A stretch of 64,000 nt of DNA from Desulfobacterium sp. Its GTDB lineage: Bacteria; Desulfobacterota; Desulfobacteria; Desulfobacterales; Desulfobacteraceae. A program made the position numbers and the translations under genes. Every line of letters starts with the position of its first letter. Positions within the stretch are counted from its first letter, which is position 1. Where the stretch lies: assembly GCA_016342325.1 (NCBI GenBank), contig JAEINR010000001.1, positions 1 to 64,000 on the forward strand. Reading direction: 5' to 3'. Of the stretch, positions 44,325 through 53,796 are shown piece by piece. The notes under the pieces are model-generated. The model did no database searches and was not told the DNA's origin. It saw nothing but the letters and a program-made list of their open reading frames with translations.

Positions 44325-44720
44325 TTACCAGATGTTACAGAGGACTTCGCCGCCCACATTCTCTTTTTTAGCCTGTTTATCCGTCATCAAGCCTTTTGAT
44401 GTGGATAAAATCGATATACCAAGACCGTTCAAAACCGGTTTAATCTCCCTGGACTTTGTGTACATACGACGACCGGGCTTACTTACCCGCTCGAGTCCGT
44501 AGATCACAGGTTTCTCAGATACATATTTAAGGTATACACGAAGAATACCCTGCTTATCGTCTTCGACAAACTTGTAGTTCTTGATGTATCCCTGTTCTTT
44601 CAGCACCCGCGCCAGCTCCAACTTCAGCTTTGACCCGGGGATATCCACTTTGGCGAACTCTGCTTTTGCACCATTTCGAATTCTGGTAAGCATGTCCGCA
44701 ACTGGATCACTCATTGCCAT
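44325..44720 (-). CDS. rpsH: 30S ribosomal protein S8
   Basis: 131 aa. MSDPVADMLTRIRNGAKAEF and the C-terminal LSTSKGLMTDKQAKKENVGG are typical. It binds the 16S central domain and in enterobacteria represses the spc operon. Confidence 0.98.
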   Translation of the reverse strand: MAMSDPVADMLTRIRNGAKAEFAKVDIPGSKLKLELARVLKEQGYIKNYKFVEDDKQGILRVYLKYVSEKPVIYGLERVSKPGRRMYTKSREIKPVLNGLGISILSTSKGLMTDKQAKKENVGGEVLCNIW

Positions 44721-44803
44721 AATAATCTCCTGAACTTTACTTTTTCTGCAGGGACGCTGCCCTGTTCAGAGGTAACAGCCTGGCCATGACGGCCAGAAAG
44801 CTA

Positions 44804-44989
44804 TTACCAGCTAGATTTGGTCACTCCGGGAAGTTTACCTGCAGATGCAAGTTCCCGGAAACAAATTCTACAAATGCCGGCCTTCCTGATAAACCCTCTG
44901 GGCCGACCGCACATTGGACATCGATTATAAGATCGAACTCCAAATTTCGGCGTTCTTGCTGCCTTTGCGATAAGACTCTTTTTAGCCAA
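44804..44989 (-). CDS. rpsN: 30S ribosomal protein S14, zinc-binding type
   Basis: 61 aa, TTG start with AAGGAGG upstream. [21 protein letters not shown] contains the two CxxC pairs of the short C+ type S14. The 83 bases before rpsH include ACGGCCAG/CTGGCCATG-like short dyads but no gene. Confidence 0.96.
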   Translation of the reverse strand: MAKKSLIAKAARTPKFGVRSYNRCPMCGRPRGFIRKAGICRICFRELASAGKLPGVTKSSW

Positions 44990-45073
44990 ATCACCCCTCC
45001 TTAAAATTCTTTCAGTATGCAGTACCGAGGTTGGCGACGGAATCTGCCAACCCCAACTGCCCTATCTAAACAA

Positions 45074-45613
45074 TCAGTTTTTGAAAGGCATCCCGAACAG
45101 TCTCAGGAGTTCTTTTCCCTCTTTGTCAGTATCGGCCGTGGTAACAATAGTTATGTTCAGACCTTTGATACTGTCGGTTTGATCAAAATCAATCTCAGGA
45201 AAGATGATGTGCTCTTTGATGCCAAGGCTGTAGTTGCCGTGACCGTCAAACGCTTTTCCTGAAATTCCCCTAAAATCCCTAACACGGGGAAGGGTGATAT
45301 TGACAAGCTTCTGGAGAAAGTCGTACATCTTCTCCCTTCGAAGCGTTACCATGCAACCGATGGGCATACCCTCACGCAGCTTAAATGCAGCAATGGACTT
45401 CCTTGCCTTTGTGATAACCGGCTTCTGGCCGGTAATCAGGGCAAGATCTGCTGCAGCTGAGTCGAGAAGCTTTGCGTTGTTGATAGCCTCTCCAAGTCCG
45501 ATGTTCAGCACGATCTTCTCAAGCTTAGGTACCTGCATAATGTTTTTATATGCAAAGGTGTCCTTGAGCCCGGGAATTATTTCTTCTTTATATATTTCTT
45601 TTAGAGTCGTCAT
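45074..45613 (-). CDS. rplE: 50S ribosomal protein L5
   Basis: 179 aa. [40 protein letters not shown] and the C-terminal [19 protein letters not shown] are diagnostic. It binds 5S rRNA and forms bridge B1b. Confidence 0.98.
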   Translation of the reverse strand: MTTLKEIYKEEIIPGLKDTFAYKNIMQVPKLEKIVLNIGLGEAINNAKLLDSAAADLALITGQKPVITKARKSIAAFKLREGMPIGCMVTLRREKMYDFLQKLVNITLPRVRDFRGISGKAFDGHGNYSLGIKEHIIFPEIDFDQTDSIKGLNITIVTTADTDKEGKELLRLFGMPFKN

Positions 45614-45631
45614 TTAGCTCCTCCGGCTATC

Positions 45632-45961
45632 CTAGGCATCAATCTGCTCATTGCATTTCTTGCAGACCCGGACTTTTTTCCCGTCCTCCAGCTGTTTGAT
45701 ACCGACTCTCACCGGTTTGATGCAGCTGTTGCACATGATCATGAGATTTGAACAATCCACAGGCAAGGGTTTTTCAACAATCCCGCCCTGGGGACTTGCC
45801 TGGGTCGGTTTCTGATGAATCTTTGCCACGTTAATATTTTCAACGATTGCTCGGTTCTTCTTGTTGAGCACCTTGAGGACTTTTCCAATCTTTCCCTTGT
45901 CCTTGCCGGTAAGTACTTTGACTTTATCGTCTTTCTTAAGTCGTAATTTCACATTTTCCAT
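45632..45961 (-). CDS. rplX: 50S ribosomal protein L24
   Basis: 109 aa from ATG 45961 (GGAG six bases upstream); an in-frame TTG at 45973 is probably not used. KOW motif KVKVLTGKDKGKIGKVLKV, then a C-terminal CNSC...CKKC zinc-ribbon-like pair. One of the first proteins in 50S assembly. Confidence 0.97.
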   Translation of the reverse strand: MENVKLRLKKDDKVKVLTGKDKGKIGKVLKVLNKKNRAIVENINVAKIHQKPTQASPQGGIVEKPLPVDCSNLMIMCNSCIKPVRVGIKQLEDGKKVRVCKKCNEQIDA

Positions 45962-45985
45962 AGGTTTCTCCAAAAAACCGAGCAG

Positions 45986-46354
45986 TTAAAGCACCTCAGG
46001 AGCCAGGGAAATTATCTTCATGAACCGTTTGGCTCGAAGTTCCCTTGCAACAGGTCCGAAAATACGGGTACCAATCGGCTCGTTGGAAGCGTTGATGATA
46101 ACGGCTGAGTTGTCGTCAAAGCGGATCATGGAACCATCAGGTCTTGAGACCTCTTTTTTGGTTCTAACAATAACGGCCTTGACAACGTCGCCCTTTTTTA
46201 CCTTGGCATTGGGAATAGCTTCCTTTACGGAAACGACAATGATGTCACCAATACCGGCATACCGTCTTTTTGAGCCGCCAAGCACCTTGATGCAATAGAG
46301 CTCCTTAGCGCCGGAGTTGTCTGCTACAGTTAGTCTACTCTCGGTCTGAATCAT
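45986..46354 (-). CDS. rplN: 50S ribosomal protein L14
   Basis: 122 aa. [20 protein letters not shown] and the C-terminal [18 protein letters not shown] are diagnostic. It contacts the 30S subunit at bridges B5 and B8. Confidence 0.98.
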   Translation of the reverse strand: MIQTESRLTVADNSGAKELYCIKVLGGSKRRYAGIGDIIVVSVKEAIPNAKVKKGDVVKAVIVRTKKEVSRPDGSMIRFDDNSAVIINASNEPIGTRIFGPVARELRAKRFMKIISLAPEVL

Positions 46355-46372
46355 TTTTCAATCCCTCTCAAA

Positions 46373-46630
46373 TCAAATTGCCTTTTTGACAATCTCACTG
46401 ACGCGAAATTTCTTTGTCTTACTCAAAGGCCTTGACTCGGTTATCTTGACCACGTCTCCGATGCGGCACTGATCGGTCTCATCGTGGGCAGTATATTTTT
46501 TATGGCTCTTTATGTACTTCTTATATACCTTGTGCTGAACGAGCCTCTCTACCTCGATAACGACGGACTTGTCCATCTTGTCCGACACTACGGTACCTAA
46601 CAGTACTCTCTTTCTTCCTCTTTCATTCAT
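46373..46630 (-). CDS. rpsQ: 30S ribosomal protein S17
   Basis: 85 aa from ATG 46630 ([20 protein letters not shown]); an in-frame TTG 18 bases upstream lies next to the rpmC stop and is also possible. OB-fold with [19 protein letters not shown] primary 16S binder. Confidence 0.96.
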   Translation of the reverse strand: MNERGRKRVLLGTVVSDKMDKSVVIEVERLVQHKVYKKYIKSHKKYTAHDETDQCRIGDVVKITESRPLSKTKKFRVSEIVKKAI

Positions 46631-46649
46631 GGCAGCAACTTTTCTCAAA

Positions 46650-46847
46650 TTAGCTAATGTTTAAATTCATTTCCCTGGAGACGGTCATAAGTCTCGCAAT
46701 ATCCTTACGAATAGAGGGGAGAATGGCTGTATTTTCAAGCTGACCAACACCATGCTGAAAGCGCAGATTAAAGAACTCTTTTTTCAGCTCAGTCAGTTTT
46801 CCGGTTACCTCTTCAGCACTCATATTTCGAATTTCACTATTTTTCAT
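46650..46847 (-). CDS. rpmC: 50S ribosomal protein L29
   Basis: 65 aa from ATG 46847 with AAGGAG upstream; the TTG at 46868 would overlap rpl[21 protein letters not shown] and [15 protein letters not shown] fit the family. It sits near the peptide exit. Confidence 0.96.
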   Translation of the reverse strand: MKNSEIRNMSAEEVTGKLTELKKEFFNLRFQHGVGQLENTAILPSIRKDIARLMTVSREMNLNIS

Positions 46848-46851
46848 AGTC

Positions 46852-47259
46852 TTAACTCCTTTCCACAAATCTGGTTTTTACGGAAAGTTTATGAGCGGCA
46901 AGGCGTAGAGCCTCTTTAGCAAGCTCGCGGGGCACACCCTCCATTTCATAGAGGATTCTGCCCGGTCTGATTGCAGCAACCCAGGCATCCGTGGGGCCCT
47001 TACCCTTACCCATCCGGACTTCGGCGGGTTTCTTTGTAACCGGCTTATCTGGAAAGAACCGAATCCAGGTTTTACCAGTTCTCTTGATCTTACGGGTCAT
47101 GGCGATACGGGCAGCCTCGATCTGCCGTGCGTTTATGTAGCCGCACTCGGTGGCCTGGAGCCCGAAATCACCGAAGTTAAGTTCGGTGCCTCCAGTGGGC
47201 TTGCCCTTCAGCCGCCCGCGCATCCGCTTGCGATATTTCATTTTCTTAGGACTCAGCAT
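46852..47259 (-). CDS. rplP: 50S ribosomal protein L16
   Basis: 135 aa. [19 protein letters not shown] and the [20 protein letters not shown] segment are diagnostic. It helps to organise the A-site tRNA elbow. It ends four bases before rpmC. Confidence 0.98.
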   Translation of the reverse strand: MLSPKKMKYRKRMRGRLKGKPTGGTELNFGDFGLQATECGYINARQIEAARIAMTRKIKRTGKTWIRFFPDKPVTKKPAEVRMGKGKGPTDAWVAAIRPGRILYEMEGVPRELAKEALRLAAHKLSVKTRFVERS

Positions 47260-47279
47260 ATCTTCATCTCCTAACTAAT

Positions 47280-47927
47280 TTAAGCTTTTACGTTTCGATC
47301 ACTCTTCAGGACTTCACCCTTAAAGATGAAGGTCTTGATACCGATGGTGCCGTAAGTGGTCCGAGCCTCGGTAAAGCCGTAATCCACATCCGCCCTAAGG
47401 GTGTGAAGGGGAATTCGGCCTTCTTTGTACCACTCGGTCCTGGCCATCTCGGCGCCACCCAGACGTCCGGCACAGATGATCTTAATCCCCTGTGCTCCAA
47501 AACGCATGGCGGAAGAGACGCTTCGTTTCATGGCTCGCCGAAAGGCGATCCTGCGCTCAAGCTGGGCAGCAATATTCTCCCCCACAAGCTGTGCATCGAT
47601 TTCAGGTCTTCTGACTTCCTGAATGTCGATGAACACCTCGGGAACGATCATCTTCTCAAGTTCCTTCTTGAGAAGCGCGATCTCGCTGCCTTTTTTTCCG
47701 ATGATGATTCCGGGTCTTGCCGCAAACACGCGGATTCTGATCCGTTTTGTGAAACGTTCGATCTCGATCTTGGATATTCCGGCATGGAAAAGTTTCTTTT
47801 TCAGAAACTCCCTAAGCTTGAAATCTTCAAGGACGAAATCTGCATATTTCTTATCTGCATACCACCTGGAATCCCAAGTGTTAACAATGTTCAATCTTAA
47901 TCCGATTGGATTTACTTTCTGGCCCAA
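47280..47927 (-). CDS. rpsC: 30S ribosomal protein S3
   Basis: 215 aa, TTG start with GGAGGG upstream, giving (M)[15 protein letters not shown] domain ([20 protein letters not shown]) and the C-terminal [20 protein letters not shown] are typical. It lines the mRNA entry tunnel. Confidence 0.97.
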   Translation of the reverse strand: MGQKVNPIGLRLNIVNTWDSRWYADKKYADFVLEDFKLREFLKKKLFHAGISKIEIERFTKRIRIRVFAARPGIIIGKKGSEIALLKKELEKMIVPEVFIDIQEVRRPEIDAQLVGENIAAQLERRIAFRRAMKRSVSSAMRFGAQGIKIICAGRLGGAEMARTEWYKEGRIPLHTLRADVDYGFTEARTTYGTIGIKTFIFKGEVLKSDRNVKA

Positions 47928-47945
47928 GCCTTTGCCCTCCTTATA

Positions 47946-48284
47946 TTAGACCGTTTCATCGACAATGACAGTAAGATGACTGGATCTTTTAAGAATCCTG
48001 GCGCCTCTGCCCCTTGCCCTGGCCCGGAACCGTTTAAGGGTTGGGCCTTGATCAACAATGATGTTTTTAACCATGAGACCGTCAACATCCATCTCATGGT
48101 TATGCTCAGCGTTGGCAACTGCCGAGCTGAGGGCTTTTGATATGATACCGGCGGCCTTAAGGGGCATGAACTTGAGGAGATTAAGCGCCTCCTCCACCGT
48201 CTTTCCCTTTATGACGTCTACCGGACCTCGTAACTTGTACGGGGATATACGCACGTATTTTGTAACTGCCTTAACTTCCATCAC
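47946..48284 (-). CDS. rplV: 50S ribosomal protein L22
   Basis: 112 aa. [20 protein letters not shown] and the extended hairpin ending [20 protein letters not shown], which lines the exit tunnel. It lies between rpsS and rpsC. Confidence 0.98.
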   Translation of the reverse strand: MMEVKAVTKYVRISPYKLRGPVDVIKGKTVEEALNLLKFMPLKAAGIISKALSSAVANAEHNHEMDVDGLMVKNIIVDQGPTLKRFRARARGRGARILKRSSHLTVIVDETV

Positions 48285-48313
48285 AATATCCTTTAGCTTT
48301 TAAAACCGCCAGG

Positions 48314-48595
48314 TTATCTCTTCATCTTAGATTTTTTGTCACCAGCGTGCCCGTAGAATGTACGGGTTGGAGAAAATTCTCCAAGTTTGTGACCGACCAT
48401 GTTTTCAGTTACAAAAACAGGAACAAACTTTTTGCCGTTGTGCACAGCAAGGGTGAGTCCGACCATCTCAGGAAATATTGTAGATCTCCTGGACCAGGTC
48501 TTGACCACTTTCTTGCTTCTGGTTTCCTGTGCAGTAAGCACCTTTTTTAAAAGCTCTTGGGCGATGTAAGGGCCCTTCTTTAACGATCTTGGCAT
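48314..48595 (-). CDS. rpsS: 30S ribosomal protein S19
   Basis: 93 aa. [19 protein letters not shown] and [20 protein letters not shown] are diagnostic. A head protein next to S13. Confidence 0.98.
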   Translation of the reverse strand: MPRSLKKGPYIAQELLKKVLTAQETRSKKVVKTWSRRSTIFPEMVGLTLAVHNGKKFVPVFVTENMVGHKLGEFSPTRTFYGHAGDKKSKMKR

Positions 48596-48608
48596 ATCAG
48601 ATCACCTA

Positions 48609-49439
48609 TTATTTCCTTTTAGCTCGTCTTTTAACGATGTACTGGTCAGATCTCTTGTTCGTCCGAGTTCGATAGCCCTTTGTGGGTGTTCCCCACGGAG
48701 TACAAGGATGTCGACCACCGGAAGATCTACCTTCACCACCGCCCATGGGATGATCCACAGGGTTCATTGCAACGCCCCTGACTGAGGGACGTCTGCCAAG
48801 CCACCTTGAACGGCCAGCCTTTCCAAGCTTAAGATCACCGTGCTTTTCGTTGCCGATCCTTCCAATTGTGGCCTTGCACTTCAAGTGAATCATACGGACT
48901 TCACCGGAGGGAAGGAGTACCTGAGCATAGGTGCCCTCTTTAGCCATGAGCCGTGCAAAGGCACCAGCGCTTCGAACGACCTGGCCGCCCTTCTGCATCT
49001 TCAGCTCGATGTTATGGATACGAGTACCAAGGGGAATATTCTCCAGGGGAAGGCAGTTGCCTGGTTTGATGTCTGCACCAGACCCAGTCTCGATGGTGTC
49101 ACCGACACTAACTTCCATGGGAGCAAGTATATACCTTTTTTCACCGTCAGCATAAACAAGAAGAGCAATGCGTGCGCTTCTGTTGGGATCGTATTCGATG
49201 GCTGAGACCTTGGCCGGAATTCCGTCCTTGTCCCGCTTGAAATCGATGATACGGTAATGGCGTTTTGCTCCGCCGCCCCTGTGCCGACTTGTTATTCTAC
49301 CGTTTGAGTTACGACCACCCGTTTTTTTGAGCCGTGCAAGAAGCGCCTTCTCAGGCTTGGTCTTTGTAATCTCTTCAAAGGAATGGTATTCCTGAGCTCT
49401 TCTTCCGGGTGATGTCGGTTTTGTCTTCAATATTGACAT
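48609..49439 (-). CDS. rplB: 50S ribosomal protein L2
   Basis: 276 aa. [20 protein letters not shown] and the C-terminal [20 protein letters not shown], the conserved loop needed near the peptidyl-transferase centre. It lies between rplW and rpsS. Confidence 0.98.
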   Translation of the reverse strand: MSILKTKPTSPGRRAQEYHSFEEITKTKPEKALLARLKKTGGRNSNGRITSRHRGGGAKRHYRIIDFKRDKDGIPAKVSAIEYDPNRSARIALLVYADGEKRYILAPMEVSVGDTIETGSGADIKPGNCLPLENIPLGTRIHNIELKMQKGGQVVRSAGAFARLMAKEGTYAQVLLPSGEVRMIHLKCKATIGRIGNEKHGDLKLGKAGRSRWLGRRPSVRGVAMNPVDHPMGGGEGRSSGGRHPCTPWGTPTKGYRTRTNKRSDQYIVKRRAKRK

Positions 49440-49451
49440 GTCTACCTCTTT

Positions 49452-49739
49452 TTAAACACCTTCAAAAAAATCAATTCTCTGCCCAGGCATAAGCTTAACA
49501 ATGGCTTTTTTCCAACTGCGCCTTTTCCCGACAATCCGACCACGCTGTTTGGTTTTACCCTTAACCTGCATGGTTTTCACCGTCTGAACCCTGGTATTGA
49601 AAATTTTTTCAACTGCGTTCTTGATATCTACCCGGCTTGCGTCTCTGGCAACCTCGAAGGAGAACTGATTGTGGAGCTCTCTTTGTAGGGTGGTTTTTTC
49701 AGTATTAATGGGACGCCTGATGATGTCGTACTCTCTCAT
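49452..49739 (-). CDS. rplW: 50S ribosomal protein L23
   Basis: 95 aa. [18 protein letters not shown] and [20 protein letters not shown] are typical. It forms the docking site for trigger factor and SRP at the exit tunnel. Its start overlaps the rplD stop by four bases. Confidence 0.98.
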   Translation of the reverse strand: MREYDIIRRPINTEKTTLQRELHNQFSFEVARDASRVDIKNAVEKIFNTRVQTVKTMQVKGKTKQRGRIVGKRRSWKKAIVKLMPGQRIDFFEGV

Positions 49740-50359
49740 TTGGCAAACCTCCCTTCAATACCCGTAATTGATGATTCCAACAGAAGCAGGTGATCGTATT
49801 TGAGAATATCGTATACGTTAAGACCTTCTGTCCGGATAACCTTTACGTCAGATACGTTCCTGGCAGAGAGCACAAGGTTTCTGTCGTCTCCGTCAATGAC
49901 GATAAGGGTATTTTTGAGCCCCAGGGCGTCGATGATTCCGTCGAACTCCTGGGTCTTGATCTGATCCATTCCAAAGGTGTCGATGACCGACAGCTTATTG
50001 GCGGCAAGCTTGGTGCTCAATGCCATCTTGAGCGCCAGGGCCTTCACCTTTTTGGGAACCGAGTATGCGTATGATCTCTGGGAGGGCCCAAAGATGACGC
50101 CGCCGCCCCTGCGAAGGGGGGACTTAACACTACCGGAACGCGCGTTTCCGGTGCCTTTCTGCCTGTAAAGCTTTTTGGTGCTTCCAGAGATCTCAGATCT
50201 GCCCTTTACTTTGGCAGTTCCGCTTCGTCTCTTTGCAAGCTGCATTCTAACAACCTCGTGCAGCACACTTTTCTTTACAGGAATGCTGAATACCTCATCA
50301 GAAATCTGGGTCTCAGAGACCTTTTCTCCTGATCTGTTTAAAACATCTACAGCAGCCAT
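49736..50359 (-). CDS. rplD: 50S ribosomal protein L4
   Basis: 207 aa from ATG 50359 ([14 protein letters not shown]), with AGGAAGG close upstream; an in-frame ATG four codons earlier is possible. [20 protein letters not shown] and [20 protein letters not shown] are diagnostic. In E. coli, L4 represses its own operon through leader RNA. Here the gap before this gene holds two hairpins. Confidence 0.97.
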   Translation of the reverse strand: MAAVDVLNRSGEKVSETQISDEVFSIPVKKSVLHEVVRMQLAKRRSGTAKVKGRSEISGSTKKLYRQKGTGNARSGSVKSPLRRGGGVIFGPSQRSYAYSVPKKVKALALKMALSTKLAANKLSVIDTFGMDQIKTQEFDGIIDALGLKNTLIVIDGDDRNLVLSARNVSDVKVIRTEGLNVYDILKYDHLLLLESSITGIEGRFAK

Positions 50360-50380
50360 ATCCTTCCTCATAAAACTTTA

Positions 50381-50425
50381 GCGACCGTGCTTCACTGCGA
50401 TAATAATTGCAATACCCACGGTCGC
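50381..50425 (-). promoter_or_regulatory. Second stem-loop in the rplC-rplD gap
   Basis: GCGACCGTG (50381-50389) and CACGGTCGC (50417-50425) form a perfect 9-base stem with a 27-base loop, ending 21 bases before rplD. It could work with the adjacent terminator-like hairpin at 50437-50460 as part of a control element, or simply protect the mRNA. Confidence 0.45.
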
Positions 50426-50436
50426 ATTAAAAAATC

Positions 50437-50460
50437 GTGTTGGGAACCGTTTCCCAACAC
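50437..50460 (-). terminator. Terminator-like hairpin between rplC and rplD
   Basis: GTGTTGGGAA pairs with TTCCCAACAC (10 bases, 4-base loop). On the transcribed (minus) strand it is followed by GATTTTTTAA, the form of an intrinsic terminator, yet it lies inside the S10 gene string. The whole gap is 196 bases from rplC to ATG 50359, much longer than the others in this cluster. Confidence 0.65.
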
Positions 50461-50555
50461 AAACTGGACTATCCGACAAAGAGTGCGATGATTTGCAGTT
50501 CTATCGAATCTTCATCCTGTGGAACAAAACCAGTCTCACAGGCTGGTAAATCGGG

Positions 50556-51179
50556 TTAACCGACCTTGCGAATCTCAAGGAGTCCGGTTTTGCATCCCGG
50601 GACTGGACCTTTTATCAGGACGATGTTCTCTTCCGCTCTGATCTCGATCACTTCCAGGTTCTTGACGGTCTTCCTGTCAACACCCATGTGGCCGGGCATT
50701 TTTTTGCCCTTGACGACCCTTGCAGGCCAGGCTGAACAACCGATGGAACCGGGTGCACGGTGATTACGGGAACCATGGGTCTCAGGACCCCGGCTAAATC
50801 CCCACCGTTTGATGGTACCGGCAAAACCACGACCCTTTGAAGTGCCTGTTACATTGACCTTGTCGCCAATGGAAAAGGATTCAAACCCAATGGCCTGTCC
50901 AGTCTCGAACTCCTCAGGAGCGTCTACTTCGAACTCTCTTACGGTTTTAAAACCGGTGGAGCCGCTCTTGGCAAAGTGACCGGCCCTGGGCTTGGTGCAC
51001 TTTTCCAGGGGACGCTCGTCAAAGCCGAGCTGAAGTGCGTTGTACCCGTCTGTCTTTTCGGTCTTGACCTGGGTTACGACACAGGGCCCAAACTTTACAA
51101 CAGTCACCGGAACAAGTCTTCCGTCGGATGCAAAGACGCTTGTCATCCCGATTTTTTTACCTAACATTCCTTTAAACAT
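50556..51179 (-). CDS. rplC: 50S ribosomal protein L3
   Basis: 207 aa. GMLGKKIGMTSVFASDGRLV and the loop FSRGPETHGSRNHRAPGSIG, which approaches the peptidyl-transferase centre. It lies 23 bases after rpsJ. Downstream is a long gap with hairpins before rplD. Confidence 0.98.
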   Translation of the reverse strand: MFKGMLGKKIGMTSVFASDGRLVPVTVVKFGPCVVTQVKTEKTDGYNALQLGFDERPLEKCTKPRAGHFAKSGSTGFKTVREFEVDAPEEFETGQAIGFESFSIGDKVNVTGTSKGRGFAGTIKRWGFSRGPETHGSRNHRAPGSIGCSAWPARVVKGKKMPGHMGVDRKTVKNLEVIEIRAEENIVLIKGPVPGCKTGLLEIRKVG

Positions 51180-51202
51180 GATAACTTTCCTGCTCTTCTA
51201 TG

Positions 51203-51511
51203 CTAAAGTTTTATCTCGACATCAACACCTGGTGAAAGATCAAGCTTCATAAGAGCATCGACTGTCTGCTGAGTTGGTTCCAGTATGTCCATCAGGCGTT
51301 TGTGTGTCCTGATCTCAAACTGTTCACGTGATTTTTTGTTCACATGGGGTGAACGAAGAACGCAAAATTTGTTTATCCTCGTGGGAAGCGGAATCGGCCC
51401 CACAACCTTTGCACCAGTCTTTCTTGCAGTGTCAACGATGTCCGTGGACGACTGATCAAGAAGCTTATGATCGTAGGCTCTGAGCCTGATCCTTATTTTG
51501 GTCTTTATCAT
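51203..51511 (-). CDS. rpsJ: 30S ribosomal protein S10
   Basis: 102 aa. [20 protein letters not shown] and [20 protein letters not shown] are diagnostic. It also acts as NusE in antitermination. It follows tuf by 20 bases, so the str and S10 gene strings are joined. Confidence 0.98.
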   Translation of the reverse strand: MIKTKIRIRLRAYDHKLLDQSSTDIVDTARKTGAKVVGPIPLPTRINKFCVLRSPHVNKKSREQFEIRTHKRLMDILEPTQQTVDALMKLDLSPGVDVEIKL

Positions 51512-51531
51512 AACAGTCTTATCTTCTCTTA

Positions 51532-52725
51532 TTATTCGATTATTTCACCAATAACACCGGCGCCAACAGTACGTCCACCTTCCCTGATAGCAAATCGGAG
51601 TTCTTTCTCCATGGCTATGGGTGCGATGAGCTCTGCAGAGATGGCGGCATTGTCGCCAGGCATGATCATCTCAACACCTTCGGGAAGGGAGAGAATACCG
51701 GTAACATCGGTTGTTCTGAAGAAGAACTGAGGTCTGTAACCACTGAAGAAGGGAGTGTGACGTCCGCCTTCCTCTTTGCTCAGGCAGTAGATCTCAGCCT
51801 TGAACTTTGTATGGGGAGTGATGGATCCGGGCTTAGCAACAACCTGGCCACGCTCAACAGCCTCACGCTTGGTGCCACGGAGGAGGAGTCCGACATTGTC
51901 ACCGGCCTGTCCCTCATCCAGAAGCTTCCGGAACATCTCAACACCAGTACAAATGGTCTTGGTAGTCTCACGGATTCCAACAAGCTCAACCTCTTCACCG
52001 GTCTTGACGATACCACGCTCAATTCTACCGGTTACAACAGTACCACGACCGGAGATGGAGAAAACATCCTCGATGGGCATGAGGAAATCCTTGTCCATGT
52101 CACGAACGGGCTCCTCAACATAGGAGTCCAGCACTTCGAGAAGCTCATGGATGGGCTTAGCCGCCTCATCTTCTGGACTGTCCGCCTCAAGGGCCTTGAG
52201 TGCACTACCACGGATGATGGGTGTGTCGTCACCGGGGAACTCGTACTTGGTCAGAAGCTCCTGGAGCTCCATCTCGACCAGCTCGATGAGCTCTTCGTCG
52301 TCAACCATGTCGCACTTATTAAGGAACACGACAATGCTGGGAACACCGACCTGACGTGCAAGGAGGATATGCTCCCGGGTCTGGGGCATGGGACCATCAT
52401 CAGCGCTTACAACGAGAACGGCACCGTCCATCTGGGCAGCACCAGTGATCATGTTCTTGATGTAATCAGCATGGCCCGGGCAATCCACATGGGCGTAGTG
52501 ACGGTTCTTTGTCTCATACTCAACATGGGCGGTGGAGATGGTTATACCACGCTCACGCTCTTCAGGCGCCTTGTCAATCTCGTCAAAGGCGACATACTCA
52601 CCAAAACCTAGAAGGGCTGCATGCTTAGTGATCGCAGCAGTTAGGGTTGTCTTACCATGATCGATATGACCGATGGTACCAATGTTTACATGCGGCTTTG
52701 TCCGCTCAAATTTTTCTTTAGCCAT
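51532..52725 (-). CDS. tuf: Elongation factor Tu
   Basis: 397 aa. G motifs: [10 protein letters not shown] (P-loop; His-Ile where many have His-Val), [15 protein letters not shown]. Domains 2 and 3 are intact to the C-terminus. It delivers aminoacyl-tRNA to the ribosome. fusA, which usually lies between rpsG and tuf, is absent here: rpsG ends about 48 bases upstream. Confidence 0.98.
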   Translation of the reverse strand: MAKEKFERTKPHVNIGTIGHIDHGKTTLTAAITKHAALLGFGEYVAFDEIDKAPEERERGITISTAHVEYETKNRHYAHVDCPGHADYIKNMITGAAQMDGAVLVVSADDGPMPQTREHILLARQVGVPSIVVFLNKCDMVDDEELIELVEMELQELLTKYEFPGDDTPIIRGSALKALEADSPEDEAAKPIHELLEVLDSYVEEPVRDMDKDFLMPIEDVFSISGRGTVVTGRIERGIVKTGEEVELVGIRETTKTICTGVEMFRKLLDEGQAGDNVGLLLRGTKREAVERGQVVAKPGSITPHTKFKAEIYCLSKEEGGRHTPFFSGYRPQFFFRTTDVTGILSLPEGVEMIMPGDNAAISAELIAPIAMEKELRFAIREGGRTVGAGVIGEIIE

Positions 52726-52773
52726 CTTAATTTTTCCTTCCCTGATATATCAACAGGACATTCTTATGCTATT

Positions 52774-53244
52774 TTACCAACGAAAATGAGCAAAAGCCTT
52801 GTTGGCCTCTGCCATCTTGTGCGTGTCTTCTTTCTTCTTTACAGCACCGCCCCTCTCGTTGAAAGCATCGAGGAGCTCTGCAGCCAGCTTGTTTGCCATA
52901 CCCTTTTCTGAACGGGACTGGCTATGCTTTAGCAGCCATCTGAAAGCGAGGGCTGTCTGCCTGGCAGATTTAATTTCCGTCGGAACCTGGTAGGTGGAGC
53001 CACCCACCCTCCTGGACTTAACCTCAACTGCAGGCCGAATGTTGTTGATCGCCTTCTCAAAGACATCGAGGGGAACCTCTTGATCAAGCTTCTCCTTAAC
53101 AATGCCCATGGCATCTGAAAAAAGTCGCTCTGCGACACTTTTCTTGCCGTCACGCATGATGCAGTTGATGAACTTCACCGACGGATGCACATCTTTATTA
53201 ATGGCATTCTTCAAATGCCCTGAAACTATTTTTTTTCTTGCCAT
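52774..53244 (-). CDS. rpsG: 30S ribosomal protein S7
   Basis: 156 aa. [40 protein letters not shown] and [15 protein letters not shown]-type C-terminus (read as [20 protein letters not shown]) are diagnostic. It nucleates assembly of the 30S head. It follows rpsL by 65 bases. Confidence 0.98.
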   Translation of the reverse strand: MARKKIVSGHLKNAINKDVHPSVKFINCIMRDGKKSVAERLFSDAMGIVKEKLDQEVPLDVFEKAINNIRPAVEVKSRRVGGSTYQVPTEIKSARQTALAFRWLLKHSQSRSEKGMANKLAAELLDAFNERGGAVKKKEDTHKMAEANKAFAHFRW

Positions 53245-53309
53245 ATATCCACCGAATCCTAATCTTGATTCAAAAATCTCCAGGCAGTGTTACCACCCGG
53301 ACATCTCGC

Positions 53310-53681
53310 CTATTTGGGCTTCTTTGCTCCGTATTTGGACCGGCCCTGTTTTCTATCTTCAACACCAAGTGTGTCCAGGGTACCCCTTACGATATGGTAA
53401 CGGACACCGGGAAGATCCTTCACTCTTCCACCCCTGACCAGAACGACCGAATGCTCCTGAAGGTTGTGACCCATTCCGGGGATATACGCTGCGATTTCCA
53501 TGCCCGTTGTCAACCTAACCCTGGCAACTTTTCGAAGGGCCGAGTTCGGTTTCTTGGGTGTGGATGTATAGACCCTAGTGCAAACCCCGCGCTTCTGGGG
53601 GCCTCCCTTAAGTGCAGGAGTTCCCTGCTTTTTCTCGGCCTTTTTTCTACCTTTCCTAACCAGCTGATTAATGGTCGGCAT
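53310..53681 (-). CDS. rpsL: 30S ribosomal protein S12
   Basis: 123 aa. [20 protein letters not shown] and [18 protein letters not shown]; lysines at the two classic streptomycin-resistance positions are present, so it should be of the sensitive type. It is the first gene of the str string, with a probable promoter at 53743-53769. Confidence 0.98.
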   Translation of the reverse strand: MPTINQLVRKGRKKAEKKQGTPALKGGPQKRGVCTRVYTSTPKKPNSALRKVARVRLTTGMEIAAYIPGMGHNLQEHSVVLVRGGRVKDLPGVRYHIVRGTLDTLGVEDRKQGRSKYGAKKPK

Positions 53682-53742
53682 ACCTAAATAACACTCCTTA
53701 TCGAATATTTTCGAATCTTCTTGTGCGACAAAATGTTAGATT

Positions 53743-53769
53743 ATTATACATAACCACCGATTTTGTCAA
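53743..53769 (-). promoter_or_regulatory. Sigma-70-type promoter candidate for the rpsL gene string
   Basis: On the minus strand TTGACA (53764-53769) is followed after 15 bases by TATAAT (53743-53748); an alternative -10, TAATAA, gives a 17-base spacer. It lies about 60 bases before rpsL, in the only AT-rich gap between rpoC and rpsL. Confidence 0.6.
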
Positions 53770-53796
53770 GTTTTTTGTTTATGCTGATCCGATAGT

